DNA of 51,631 bases, from positions 1 to 51,631 of the forward strand of contig JAHFLN010000003.1 in NCBI GenBank assembly GCA_023244835.1, written 5' to 3'. Below are positions 16,112 through 23,608 of this stretch, in pieces. Position 1 is the stretch's first letter. Every line of letters begins with the position of its first letter. A program made the position numbers and the translations under genes. Origin of the DNA: Candidatus Harrisonbacteria bacterium. GTDB lineage: Bacteria > Patescibacteriota > Minisyncoccia > UBA6257 > UBA11618. The notes beneath the pieces were generated by a model. The model worked only from the letters and a program-made list of their open reading frames with translations. It was not told where the DNA came from and did not search any database.

Positions 16112-16648
16112 ATGCGAGAGTTCAAACTGGTGAAACTCCGTACTAAATGCCGGGATAAGGCGACTAACCTGCCCGGGATGGTGACCCATTGGCTCTTGGA
16201 TATGAATGGCGATGTGCAGTATCTCTTCCAGCCGAAGGGATTGGACGAGAGTGGGCGGCCCGTTGATAAGATCTGCGTATGTGCCGAGCGATTGGCGGTG
16301 AAGCCGGCTGATTTTGAAATGGCAGAGATCCAATTCGACATCCTCGGGAGTCAGGTGACTGATGAAGGGAGCGGATTTGCGGGAATGGCGACGCACCTCG
16401 TGTACCATCCCAACGGATGCTGTCACGTCCAAATCCAGCCAGCCGGGCTGACCAAGAAAAAAACCCCGATCCAGGCGTGCGAATTTGATTTACGCCAATG
16501 CAGCGGCCCGAAGATTCCGGTTTTGACCGAGCCTGAACGGAAGGCGAGTACGGTCGAGCGGCCATCTCCCGAGCCGATGCCTGGACGCCAAGTTTACGGT
16601 CAGGCGTCCTTGGCTCACAGCCGAAGTCCGATCAGCAGCGCTCGCTAG
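16112..16648 (+). CDS. Hypothetical protein with two tandem copies of a small domain
   Basis: A 178-residue soluble protein of unknown function. Two internal repeats of about 60 residues align: DKATNLPGMVTHWLLDMNGD followed by QYLFQPKGL, and later GFAGMATHLVYHPNGCCHVQ followed by IQPAGL; each copy ends in an acidic F/D-L stretch (EIQFDIL, CEFDLRQC). The C-terminal 40 residues are Pro/Ser/Arg-rich and likely disordered. The repeat recalls a small beta-domain seen in phage-related hypothetical proteins, but that is a weak recollection. It has a strong promoter, SD and terminator, so it is well expressed. Confidence 0.7.
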   Translation: MREFKLVKLRTKCRDKATNLPGMVTHWLLDMNGDVQYLFQPKGLDESGRPVDKICVCAERLAVKPADFEMAEIQFDILGSQVTDEGSGFAGMATHLVYHPNGCCHVQIQPAGLTKKKTPIQACEFDLRQCSGPKIPVLTEPERKASTVERPSPEPMPGRQVYGQASLAHSRSPISSAR

Positions 16649-16694
16649 CGATCGGTGCATTCATGCGTACATACTAGGCTGAAACAGAAATGAG

Positions 16695-16724
16695 GCCCCG
16701 AGATTCGATCTCGGGGCTTTTTTA
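16695..16724 (+). terminator. Terminator after the two-repeat gene
   Basis: GCCCCGAGA / TCTCGGGGC stem followed by TTTTTTT. Confidence 0.88.
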
Positions 16725-16751
16725 TGGAAAACGAGCACGGTTCCGGAGCGG

Positions 16752-17036
16752 CTATACGCGGAGGGTCGCACGGCGCATATTATGCGGGCGGTGCATGCAG
16801 CCGGCCCAGCAGCACGGACGGCGCATGCCGTCTATAAGTTCCTCGCGCGTCCGCGTTATGCGACGGATTCTCGTTTCCGGTTTTATGGCGGATTCGATCC
16901 AGCAGATCCATTCATTGCGCGCGAGCGGAGTAATGCCTTCCCATGCCGCATGCGCCGCGCGGGCGGAGACGAGCGCTTTTTGCAGATCAGCAGGCGCTCC
17001 ATGAACCGTGCCCGGGGATATGTTTCGTGCGGCCAT
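16752..17036 (-). CDS. YdeI/OmpD-associated (OmdA) family protein
   Basis: A 94-residue protein matching the C-terminal module of the YdeI/OmpD-associated family: DLQKALVSARAAHAAWEGITP, then LARNEWICWIESAIKPETR and RIRRITRTREELIDGMRRPCCW. The family is widespread, soluble and of unsettled function. The ATG is 6 nt after a TACGAT box on the minus strand, so the message is probably leaderless. Stand-alone gene divergent from the transglutaminase-like gene. Confidence 0.82.
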   Translation of the reverse strand: MAARNISPGTVHGAPADLQKALVSARAAHAAWEGITPLARNEWICWIESAIKPETRIRRITRTREELIDGMRRPCCWAGCMHRPHNMRRATLRV

Positions 17037-17042
17037 AGTCTA

Positions 17043-17072
17043 ATCGTAGTTAACGTGCTTCGGTGTCGTCCA
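17043..17072 (-). promoter_or_regulatory. Promoter of the YdeI-like gene (leaderless type)
   Basis: Minus strand TGGACG (17072-17067), 18 nt, TACGAT (17048-17043), then 6 nt to the ATG. A divergent TATACT at 17092-17097 serves the next gene. Confidence 0.45.
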
Positions 17073-17104
17073 GTACGGAGTTGGTTTTTGATATACTGGT
17101 TTCC

Positions 17105-17740
17105 ATGCGTCCGTTCCCCGCGGCTATGCGCCATGAATTCTCCGTATTCAAGAAGTTAGATTCGCCGAGAAAGGTGCAATGTTTTATCGATAGTCTTCCC
17201 ATTAACTTCGAGAAAAAGAGCGAAACGTGCCGATCGCCGCTCATGGTCCTGCGGTCGGGCGAAGCTCATTGTGCCGAAGGCGCGATGCTTGCCGCCGCCA
17301 TTTTCTGGTACCATGGGGAGCGGCCATTGCTTCTCGATTTAAAGGTGGCGAAGAGAAGGGGCGATGTCGACCACGTGGTAACCCTCTTCAAGGAGGGGGG
17401 GCGATGGGGAGCGATCTCGAAGACTAATCATGCGGTTTTGCGGTACAGGGATCCGGTCTATAAGACCATCCGCGAGTTGGCGCTTTCATACTTCAACGAA
17501 TACTTTGTATTAGACAATGGGCTTAAAACGCTCCGTAGCTATTCGGCGCCGTTTAGCCTGCTCTCGTGGGACGACTCCTGGCTGACCGTGCAGTACGACC
17601 TCTGGGATATTATGAACGACCTCGATGGGTCGCGACATTTCGATGTTATGGAAAAAAGCGCCGTGCGCCGGTTGAGGCCGGCTGACACCATCGAGATACA
17701 GGCAGGCCAGATTGCTCAATGGTCGGAGAAAACGGAGTAG
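17105..17740 (+). CDS. Transglutaminase-like Cys/His hypothetical protein
   Basis: A 211-residue soluble protein. The core HCAEGAMLAAAIFWYHG followed by DHVVTLFKEGGRWGAISKTNH fits a transglutaminase-like (papain-fold) arrangement, with Cys on the helix and His on the following strand; a polar residue for the triad would come next. RELALSYFNEYF and KTLRSYS follow. Similar uncharacterised proteins occur in many bacteria. The ATG at 17105 is chosen because TATACT ends 7 nt upstream; a GTG at 17063 precedes the promoter. Whether it is a peptidase or crosslinking enzyme is unknown. Confidence 0.7.
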   Translation: MRPFPAAMRHEFSVFKKLDSPRKVQCFIDSLPINFEKKSETCRSPLMVLRSGEAHCAEGAMLAAAIFWYHGERPLLLDLKVAKRRGDVDHVVTLFKEGGRWGAISKTNHAVLRYRDPVYKTIRELALSYFNEYFVLDNGLKTLRSYSAPFSLLSWDDSWLTVQYDLWDIMNDLDGSRHFDVMEKSAVRRLRPADTIEIQAGQIAQWSEKTE

Positions 17741-17844
17741 GCGAAGAAAGATTCTCGTCGATTGTAATATACGCATTGACTGAATACGAGGATTATCGTA
17801 GTGTAAGCGAAGCATTCCAATTCGCCATAGAAAGGGGCGTGAAC

Positions 17845-18069
17845 ATGCACAGGGAAATAACTCTGCCTCAAGACACGCGCTGCTTCCGAAAGGATCCGAC
17901 TTCGGGCGTGCTCTGCTTCCAGGGGGAGGTGCGCCGGAAGGGCGAGGTTTTCACTATTAGTCCATCCGAAGACAGGGAGTATGACCATAGGCTGCAAAAG
18001 GTCGTTTCGTTCAGGTTCAACGATCAGGAATATTACATGATCGTTGCCGAGATGAATGTTCCGGCTTGA
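17845..18069 (+). CDS. Small hypothetical protein
   Basis: A 74-residue protein, unrecognised. The chosen ATG at 17845 follows AAAGGGGC and lies downstream of a plausible promoter (TTGACT at 17776, TAGTGT 17 nt later). The frame is open back to 17719, overlapping the previous gene by 22 nt, which would give 116 residues. It has two Cys (TRCFRKD, GVLCFQG) and a beta-rich C-terminus (KVVSFRFNDQEYYMIVAEM). A strong terminator follows, supporting a real gene. Confidence 0.55.
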   Translation: MHREITLPQDTRCFRKDPTSGVLCFQGEVRRKGEVFTISPSEDREYDHRLQKVVSFRFNDQEYYMIVAEMNVPA

Positions 18070-18096
18070 GCGATGGAATAAGGCGCATCTGTTGCA

Positions 18097-18133
18097 GATG
18101 CCGTTTGCAGGGTATGCGAACGGCATCTTTTTT
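18097..18133 (+). terminator. Terminator after the small hypothetical gene
   Basis: GATGCCGTT / AACGGCATC stem followed by TTTTTT. Confidence 0.88.
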
Positions 18134-18174
18134 AGCAAGATAGATGATCGTGATCTGAGCGGGAAGCTATAAAA

Positions 18175-18303
18175 TTGTCCGTTTCACGGGCATCAGGAAT
18201 CCCTACCGACGACGGGTTCGATACTGATGAAATACCATATTTCTCCATGAGCGTCGAGGACAGGGGAGACGCGCAGTTCTTAAGAGTAGATTATGGATTG
18301 TGA
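18175..18303 (+). CDS. Possible 42-residue ORF or gene remnant
   Basis: From TTG 18175 (GGAAG upstream) the frame reads MSVSRASGIPTDDGF, then DTDEIPYFSMSVEDRGDAQF and LRVDYGL before TGA. The composition looks protein-like rather than random, but there is no ATG start until MSVEDRG, and a stop lies 27 nt upstream of the TTG. It may be a true micro-protein or the tail of a decayed gene. The rest of 18134-18364 holds nothing else recognisable besides the hairpin at 18313. Confidence 0.3.
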   Translation: MSVSRASGIPTDDGFDTDEIPYFSMSVEDRGDAQFLRVDYGL

Positions 18304-18312
18304 ATAAGACAA

Positions 18313-18344
18313 ACATACAACGCCCCCGAAGGGGCGTTGTATGT
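18313..18344 (-). terminator. Terminator-like hairpin of the 4-TM protein gene
   Basis: 14-bp stem ACATACAACGCCCC with GGGGCGTTGTATGT and a 4 nt loop; on the minus strand it is followed by TTTGTCTTATT, a weak T-tract. Confidence 0.65.
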
Positions 18345-18364
18345 GTACGAACAATATATACCCC

Positions 18365-18742
18365 TTACGCCTTCCGGAGTCCGGCCCACAAGGCCCAGAT
18401 ACCGACGACGAAGTGGAGAATCGTGTCCGACGGGTTCTGGAGCTGTGCGCCAAGGAAGTTCGAGCCTTCCGTGACGGGCCCCATAACGCTATAAAGTCCT
18501 ACGAATAGGGCGAAAAGTCCGACGATCACGACAAGCGGCTTCTGCGCGCTCGCGGGGAAAACCCACGCGGCGAGAAGGGCGACGATGCCGATCACGAGGT
18601 GTGCCCAGTTTTCGGCGTTATCGAAGTACCATGCCGCGCCGAAGAGGCTGTCGGAAGTGGGGCCGATGACGCCCAAAAAGCCGAGAACGCCTACAAGGAC
18701 GAGCACGATGCCGCCGAGAACGAGGAATTGCTTTGGATTCAT
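18365..18742 (-). CDS. Four-helix membrane protein (DUF4383-like)
   Basis: A 125-residue integral membrane protein with four hydrophobic segments (about residues 5-28, 45-63, 67-90, 103-123). NFLGAQLQNPSDTILHFVVGIWAL with paired His-containing helices (WAHLVIGIVAL, ILHFVVGIWAL) resembles DUF4383-type proteins, common in Actinobacteria and CPR. Function unknown. No SD is seen before the ATG; a TATTAA lies 6 nt upstream, suggesting a leaderless message. Family assignment tentative. Confidence 0.7.
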   Translation of the reverse strand: MNPKQFLVLGGIVLVLVGVLGFLGVIGPTSDSLFGAAWYFDNAENWAHLVIGIVALLAAWVFPASAQKPLVVIVGLFALFVGLYSVMGPVTEGSNFLGAQLQNPSDTILHFVVGIWALWAGLRKA

Positions 18743-18845
18743 GAAGTTTTAATACAGTACTAAACTAAACCGACCTTTGTGATAGTTTTTATCATACCAT
18801 AAGGCCGAGGCGAGTGAAGGGATTCCTGGGGAAAACAAGGATATA

Positions 18846-18877
18846 TTGACAATTTTATAATAATATGCCATTATAAT
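18846..18877 (+). promoter_or_regulatory. Promoter of the lysozyme-like gene
   Basis: TTGACA (18846-18851) and TATAAT (18872-18877) at wide spacing (20 nt; 19 if TTATAA is used). The leader holds a small AGAGAAA/TTTCTCT hairpin followed by T-rich sequence. Confidence 0.5.
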
Positions 18878-18949
18878 AATAGGACAGAGAAAGTAAGTTT
18901 TCTCTCTTTTTGGTACGCAATAACCCAGTTTTGGTTGTGGGGGGTTCTG

Positions 18950-19405
18950 ATGAAGGCGAAAGGAAGATGGGTGCTCGTCCTTGCGCTCGGGATGCTGTCC
19001 TGTATGGCCAGTCTCTCGGGGGCTGAGGCAACGCCCGGTCCAAGTAAAAGGCTTATTGCCTGCTTGGTGCGGGTGGAGTCAGGTGGAGATCTGAACGCCA
19101 TCGGCGACAAGAATCTGAAAGACAAGGCCTATGGCCCCTTGCAGATTCGGAAGCCGGCATGCGATGACGTGAATCGAAAGTTTGGAAAGCGGTATGCGCC
19201 CGAACAGTGCCTCGGGAACCTGGAGATCTCGACCGAGATCTTTAATTTGTACATGAAGATGTACGCCACGAAAGCTCGGCTGGGGCATGTTCCGACCGAT
19301 GAGGATTGTGCCCGTATTTGGAACGGGGGTCCGAACGGCTGGAAAAAGCCCTCAACCGAGGCATACTGGCAAAAGGCTCTGAAGGAGGATTCGAAGCGTT
19401 CGTAG
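18950..19405 (+). CDS. Secreted lysozyme-like (transglycosylase-fold) protein
   Basis: A 151-residue protein with an N-terminal export signal (basic start, hydrophobic core VLVLALGMLSC; the Cys may be a lipobox). The mature part has ACLVRVESGGDLNAIGDKN with a Glu in the position of lysozyme catalytic acids, then AYGPLQIRK, CDDVNRKFG and RIWNGGPNGWKKP, matching the pattern of SLT/lysozyme-like domains. It probably cleaves peptidoglycan glycan strands, either for growth or for attacking other cells. Good promoter and terminator; monocistronic. Confidence 0.78.
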   Translation: MKAKGRWVLVLALGMLSCMASLSGAEATPGPSKRLIACLVRVESGGDLNAIGDKNLKDKAYGPLQIRKPACDDVNRKFGKRYAPEQCLGNLEISTEIFNLYMKMYATKARLGHVPTDEDCARIWNGGPNGWKKPSTEAYWQKALKEDSKRS

Positions 19406-19438
19406 CACGTCTCGCATGCGCTTAAATGAGTATGCGCG

Positions 19439-19464
19439 CCGCCCCGGCAACGGGGCGGTTTTCA
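19439..19464 (+). terminator. Terminator after the lysozyme-like gene
   Basis: CCGCCCCG / CGGGGCGG stem, GCAA loop, then TTTTC. Confidence 0.85.
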
Positions 19465-19465
19465 T

Positions 19466-19500
19466 TTAACAAAACCCCCGCCGACGGATCGGCGGAGGTT
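19466..19500 (-). terminator. Terminator of the SpoVG-like gene
   Basis: Minus-strand stem AACCTCCGCCGA / TCGGCGGGGGTT, loop TCCG, then TTGTTAAATG; the convergent neighbour has its own hairpin beside it. Confidence 0.8.
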
Positions 19501-19527
19501 TATTTCGATGCGTAACTTGGTGGTGGC

Positions 19528-19905
19528 TTATATCCTTTGGCGAATTCTCCGTACTTCTTGGTCGTATTCGGCGAGGATGGGCCGAGTGATCATGTCTCGG
19601 GTCTCCTGGTCGATGGGGTGAACGACGTCTCTGTGCCGTCGTGCCGGGTCCCATTCGGGGAGATCGGGCGGAAATGGCGCGGCGCATTGGTTGCAGAACT
19701 TCGCATTATACGGGTTCTGCGCCCTGCACTGCGGGCAGTGGTTGCCCGATTGCCTGTTAGGCATCGCGATATGCATGCCGCGGGGCGTCCGGATGATCCG
19801 GAGATCATTCACCGCCAAGCAGTTATCGAGCGTGATCGAACAAAAAGCGAGAAGGTTCGGGGGGCCGCTCCACGGAATAGTGGTGCGGACTTCGGTGATT
19901 ACCAC
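19528..19905 (-). CDS. SpoVG-family protein with an inserted zinc ribbon
   Basis: A 125-residue protein. The SpoVG fold signature is evident at both ends: VITEVRTTIP, LLAFCSITLDNCLAVNDLRII, MHIAMPNR and then RDVVHPIDQETRDMITRPILAEYDQ. Between AMPNR and RDVVHPI sits an extra segment with CPQC and, 12 residues on, CNQC, a zinc-ribbon knuckle pair absent from ordinary SpoVG. SpoVG proteins are small nucleic-acid-binding regulators. The GTG start at 19905 is chosen because GGAG precedes it and a promoter lies upstream; the longer upstream frame has no start codon that fits. The zinc function is inferred. Confidence 0.82.
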   Translation of the reverse strand: MVITEVRTTIPWSGPPNLLAFCSITLDNCLAVNDLRIIRTPRGMHIAMPNRQSGNHCPQCRAQNPYNAKFCNQCAAPFPPDLPEWDPARRHRDVVHPIDQETRDMITRPILAEYDQEVRRIRQRI

Positions 19906-19951
19906 GATGAAGTCTCCGTCAAGGGTGTGATGAGGAAAAGGATCCGTATAC

Positions 19952-19980
19952 AGTATATATCCGGCCCCAATAGGCAACAA
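19952..19980 (-). promoter_or_regulatory. Promoter of the SpoVG-like gene
   Basis: Minus strand TTGTTG (19980-19975), 17 nt, TATACT (19957-19952); leader about 40 nt ending in GGAG before GTG 19905. Confidence 0.55.
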
Positions 19981-20086
19981 ATCACGCGGAACGAGAATCT
20001 TGCCGGAATAGAGGCGAAAAGGATACAATAGCCGAGTTGTTTCATGGGTCTTACGTTCTTTCTCTAAAATAGGAAGGAGGTGGCAT

Positions 20087-20515
20087 ATGAGCCTGCCCGA
20101 AGTGACGCCGGACATGCTCCGGATGTTGGGGCCGCGGATAATTCTCGAGGAAGTCGCAAAAATGATAGCGGCAGACAAGGGGTATGCCGGCGTTTCACTC
20201 GAATGCGGAGCTCGGGGCATCGTCTCGGTTAGCTATGACCATAGAGGAGCGGGCATGGGTCAGCCGCAGGAATACGATCGCGCGGCGTGGGCGGAGATAT
20301 GTCTTGCGATGCGCCTCGCGGGCATCAAGGCATGCCGTCACGGATTTGAAAATCTCGTCAGGTTATCCGAAGGGTGCGGATTCAATACGACGCGCTGGAC
20401 GATCTATCCGAACGCATTTGGAGAGGATTCGTTTCGGAAGCTGGGAATGCTTCTATATCGTGTCGACGAAGCCATGAAAGGCCTGTATGCGTCGCGTCTC
20501 GACATTCTCGAGTAG
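20087..20515 (+). CDS. Hypothetical protein
   Basis: A 142-residue soluble protein that I do not recognise. A very strong ribosome site (GGAAGGAGGTGG) precedes the ATG. Visible: helical N-terminus with LGPRIILEEVAKMIAADKG, then a beta stretch ISVSYDHRGAG-like (GIVSVSYDHRGAG) and two Cys (LECGAR, KACRHG, EGCGF). The ending YRVDEAMKGLYASRLDILE is helical. It lies divergent from the SpoVG-like gene and has its own terminator. Confidence 0.6.
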   Translation: MSLPEVTPDMLRMLGPRIILEEVAKMIAADKGYAGVSLECGARGIVSVSYDHRGAGMGQPQEYDRAAWAEICLAMRLAGIKACRHGFENLVRLSEGCGFNTTRWTIYPNAFGEDSFRKLGMLLYRVDEAMKGLYASRLDILE

Positions 20516-20551
20516 AGATCGGACGTATATGACGCGCTGTGGCATAAGGCG

Positions 20552-20592
20552 GCCCCGTTCGCCTGTCCTGCGGGATGGGTGACGGGGCTTTT
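20552..20592 (+). terminator. Terminator after the 142-residue hypothetical gene
   Basis: GCCCCGT / ACGGGGC stem with a long loop, then TTTTA. Confidence 0.75.
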
Positions 20593-20686
20593 ATACTGCC
20601 TCGTTGCGAATGTCGTGTGGTTTCGCGTATGCTGTACGGAGCAATTTCGGGAAAATTCAATCCATTTCGAGAAGGCAGGTGACTGA

Positions 20687-21307
20687 ATGGCGAGAACCAA
20701 AGCAGTAGTAAAGAGGGTGAGGGGAGCAAGGAAGGCGAGGCGGATAAACGTGGCAATCGCGGGCGGCCCCTGTACGGGCAAATCGACGACCGCCGCGTTC
20801 CTGTTCGCGCATCTGAAGGAGCTCGGATACGATGTCGATCTCGTTCCCGAAGAGAGTCGGAAACTGAAAAGGGAATTCGGCCGATGCCGGTCGGTCTTCG
20901 ACCGGTTCTATCTCTGGCTCCAGCAGGAGCGCGAAGAGCTCCGATCGACCGCGGTGCACGGGTTCATAACCGACGCCCCGCTTTTCCAGTACTACGCGCA
21001 GGCGCGCATGTGGGGGAGGGGGAAAAGGGACATGCTCGCGGTGAGAGAGCTCTTCCGGCAGTCCTTGCGGCTCGACGATCGCTATCAGCTCATCGTGATG
21101 GCGGAGGATCCGAATGAGATTCCGTACAAGACGGATCGTGCCCGATCGGGGAAGAAGAAGGATGCGCGCGAGCGTCATCGGATACTCCGTACGTTCGTGG
21201 AGCATCAATGGAATGGTAAATTGCTCCTGGTTCACGGAACCGTTGCGGAGCGTGTCGAGCAGATAATGAGGCGTCTGCGGGCGATGGGCCTGTCCCGGCG
21301 CGCATAG
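20687..21307 (+). CDS. NadR/AAA_28-type P-loop kinase
   Basis: A 206-residue protein with a Lys/Arg-rich N-terminal tail followed by Walker A GGPCTGKSTTAAF (about residue 27). The rest follows the AAA_28/NadR-kinase pattern: VDLVPEESRKLK, FITDAPLFQYYAQ (Walker B-like Asp), a basic lid with RARSGKKKDARERHRI, and a C-terminal VHGTVAERVEQI. Possible roles include nicotinamide riboside kinase-like or polynucleotide kinase activity. SD AGGTGA is 5 nt before the ATG. Substrate not identifiable. Confidence 0.75.
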   Translation: MARTKAVVKRVRGARKARRINVAIAGGPCTGKSTTAAFLFAHLKELGYDVDLVPEESRKLKREFGRCRSVFDRFYLWLQQEREELRSTAVHGFITDAPLFQYYAQARMWGRGKRDMLAVRELFRQSLRLDDRYQLIVMAEDPNEIPYKTDRARSGKKKDARERHRILRTFVEHQWNGKLLLVHGTVAERVEQIMRRLRAMGLSRRA

Positions 21308-21337
21308 GCGCGAGAGGGATGTGTGTTGGTGTCATGG

Positions 21338-21369
21338 TGCCGCGGGAGCGATCCCGCGGCATTTTTTTT
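21338..21369 (+). terminator. Terminator after the P-loop kinase gene
   Basis: GCCGCGGG / CCCGCGGC stem followed by ATTTTTTTT. Confidence 0.88.
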
Positions 21370-21443
21370 GATCATACGGGGAATGGGGATGTGGATAAGC
21401 GCGCATGCGCACAAGCTGGCATGATATGATGTTTATATACGAT

Positions 21444-22415
21444 ATGAACGCATCATGGACGCGATCGTTAGTAGTATTCGGAGCGTTATTTGCCGTCGTA
21501 TGCGTGCCCGCGGGACGTGCGCATGCGAATGAGTTCGATGACATGTTGCGCAACTTGCAGGAGCGGCTCAGAGTTTTTAATAGTGCGATTGGAGTATGGG
21601 AATCGACAAGGGAATTCGGTTTGAATGCCGCGCGGGATGCGGAAGAAAGCGCTCGGAATCCGAATGCGACGCCTGCGCAGCAGGCGGAGCTGTCGCGCAT
21701 CGCGCGCGACCTGCGCGCGGCGGCGAATGGGCATGCGGCGGACCTTCGGAATGCCAGAGATTCGGTGCAGCGGGTTACGGATGCATTAGGGCCTGTTCGC
21801 GATGCGCAGGCGGCGGAGCAACGAGCTCTCATGGCGGCGCAGGAGGTTATAAATCAGGAAGAACGGATAGCTGAGCTCACAAGGAATGGCGCGTCGGCTG
21901 AGCGTTTAAGGCCGCTTCGGAGCGCCCTTGCATCAATGCGCGCGGCGCTCGCGAGTCTCGAAACCGCCGCGCGTACTGCGGCGGCTAATGCGCGGGCGGT
22001 GTACCGGTCGGCCATGAATCCCGTTACGTGGATGGCGGCGCTTACCGCCGCCGGAGCGGCAATCACGAGGCTTGGTGCCAGGCTCGCGGCTTTATTGCGC
22101 ATTATTTTGCCATGGATTGCGCGGGGCGCGGCCGGAGTCGTGGGAGGGGCAATCGGGGCAATGAGCTTATGGGGTCAATATCAAAGAAAGATCGACGGAA
22201 TAATCATGGCGTGCGTTCAACTGCGTAATTGCCGGGATATGCAAAGAATGATGAGGGAGCGGGGTATGCCGGTTCCCGCATGCGCTCCGACCGAGCGTGA
22301 AATCCAGAATACGATTTTAGAATTAAGCCGGGATGCAGCAGCTCTTGCAGCCATATATAACGCGATACCGTTTCTTGATGATATAACGCCTCCCATTCCG
22401 CGGTGTGCGCCTTAA
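21444..22415 (+). CDS. Exported Ala-rich coiled-coil protein
   Basis: A 323-residue protein. A signal peptide (RSLVVFGALFAVVCVPAGRAHA) is followed by about 150 residues of Ala/Arg/Glu-rich coiled coil, then a hydrophobic region (MAALTAAGAAITRLGARLAALLRII, and WIARGAAGVVGGAIGAM, read as separate segments) and a C-terminal part with four Cys (MACVQLRNCRDM, VPACAP, PRCAP) likely forming disulfides. Not a known family. The ATG at 21444 is taken since it directly precedes the signal peptide and follows the A+T-rich promoter-like TATACGAT; 21405 and 21426 are in-frame alternatives. Confidence 0.65.
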   Translation: MNASWTRSLVVFGALFAVVCVPAGRAHANEFDDMLRNLQERLRVFNSAIGVWESTREFGLNAARDAEESARNPNATPAQQAELSRIARDLRAAANGHAADLRNARDSVQRVTDALGPVRDAQAAEQRALMAAQEVINQEERIAELTRNGASAERLRPLRSALASMRAALASLETAARTAAANARAVYRSAMNPVTWMAALTAAGAAITRLGARLAALLRIILPWIARGAAGVVGGAIGAMSLWGQYQRKIDGIIMACVQLRNCRDMQRMMRERGMPVPACAPTEREIQNTILELSRDAAALAAIYNAIPFLDDITPPIPRCAP

Positions 22416-22434
22416 GGTTGGAATAGCAAAGAGG

Positions 22435-23019
22435 TTAGTGCCCGGCCGATTGCCAGATTTTAATCGCCTCTACGGGGTAGGCGAGCATAATCACGTTTAA
22501 TGTCAGATTGTCCCGCACCCATATAAGGCAGCCGATTTCCATTACGAGTATGAGGATTATGCTGGTGCGAATAGTGAAAAGCCGGGCTATGCCGAATCCG
22601 ATCGCGGCCATCATGACATCCGCGAGGGAATTTAAAACGCTGTCGCCCGCATAACCCAGGGCGATCGTCGCTTCGCGATAGCGGTTGATGATAAGCGGGG
22701 AGTTTTCGAGGATTTCCCATACGGCTTCAATCGCGAGGGAAAGAAGGAAACGGTAGCGAAGGGGTATTGTCCGGGCGACGAACCATAGGAATGCGTAGAA
22801 GATGACCCCGTGGATGATATGGGAAAAGGAATAGGCGTCGAGGACGCGTTGGGAGTTTTCGCCGCTCCATATGTCGCTTTCCCACCAGCCGAACATGCCA
22901 TCCGGGCCGAGCGGCAGGCGGCCGGCATGAAGCTCGAGCGTGGCGACCGTGATAATAATGGCGATCGTGCCTATAATCACGAGCGTATAACGTTTAAAAA
23001 AACGAATGGCGGATATCAT
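22435..23019 (-). CDS. DUF2585/UPF0314-family membrane protein
   Basis: A 194-residue membrane protein with five or so hydrophobic helices. The family pattern is strong: WSGENSQRVLDAYSFSHIIHG, then EAVWEILENSPLIINRYREAT, YAGDSVLNSLADV and VRDNLTLNVIMLAYP. The conserved His, Glu and Asn residues inside the membrane hint at an enzyme or transporter, but the family has no settled function. TATACT lies 6 nt before the ATG on the minus strand, again suggesting a leaderless message. Confidence 0.85.
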   Translation of the reverse strand: MISAIRFFKRYTLVIIGTIAIIITVATLELHAGRLPLGPDGMFGWWESDIWSGENSQRVLDAYSFSHIIHGVIFYAFLWFVARTIPLRYRFLLSLAIEAVWEILENSPLIINRYREATIALGYAGDSVLNSLADVMMAAIGFGIARLFTIRTSIILILVMEIGCLIWVRDNLTLNVIMLAYPVEAIKIWQSAGH

Positions 23020-23045
23020 GTCGTAAGTATATGCCGATTACGGGC

Positions 23046-23075
23046 TTGATGGAGATCGGACGGGGGCGGTATTAT
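23046..23075 (+). promoter_or_regulatory. Promoter of the VOC gene (near-leaderless)
   Basis: TTGATG (23046-23051), 18 nt, TATTAT (23070-23075), then 9 nt to the ATG at 23085. Confidence 0.5.
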
Positions 23076-23084
23076 GGAAAGACT

Positions 23085-23477
23085 ATGAATAGAATAATGC
23101 ATTTTGAGATACAGGCGGAAAATCCGGAGCGGGCGATGGTTTTCTATGCGAGCGTGCTCGGATGGAGGTTCGAAAAGTGGGGCGACCATGACTATTGGAT
23201 GATTATGACGGCGGAAAAGGATAGTAAGGATCCGGGTATTAATGGCGGGCTTATGCCGCGCCCGGGAAAGACGCCGCCTGAAGGCTGCGGGACGAACGGA
23301 TACGTATGTACCGCAGTCGTCGCGGATTTCGAAGCGACGGCATCAAAGGTCATAGCGTCCGGCGGAAAGGTTGCGATGCCTAAGTTCGCGATCCCAGGCA
23401 TGGCGTGGCAGGGATATTTTCTGGATACCGAGGGAAACACGTTTGGCATCCACGAGCCGGATACGAACGCGAAGTAA
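23085..23477 (+). CDS. VOC-family (glyoxalase/dioxygenase fold) protein
   Basis: A 130-residue single-domain VOC protein: MHFEIQAENPERAMVFYASV and LGWRFEKW form the first beta-alpha module, and WQGYFLDTEGNTFGIHEPD the last, with His and Glu at the usual metal-ligand positions. Similar proteins with the motif GGLMPRP are common, and are annotated as glyoxalase or bleomycin-resistance-like; the substrate cannot be read from sequence. The upstream in-frame ATG at 23031 overlaps the divergent promoter and is not favoured. Confidence 0.85.
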   Translation: MNRIMHFEIQAENPERAMVFYASVLGWRFEKWGDHDYWMIMTAEKDSKDPGINGGLMPRPGKTPPEGCGTNGYVCTAVVADFEATASKVIASGGKVAMPKFAIPGMAWQGYFLDTEGNTFGIHEPDTNAK

Positions 23478-23486
23478 GGTCGCGCG

Positions 23487-23514
23487 AAAACCGCCCCATC
23501 ATTCGATAGGGCGG
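23487..23514 (-). terminator. Terminator of the DUF5666-like gene
   Basis: CCGCCC / GGGCGG stem; TTTTC follows on the minus strand. It may also end the convergent VOC transcript. Confidence 0.6.
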
Positions 23515-23608
23515 CTTCGTCCGGTTTTATGCGGTATGCGCGGCCTATTTATTCGAGCGTTTTAAACGTCGCGGGAACCGATCTTTGTCCGGATGTATCC
23601 GGCGGGAA

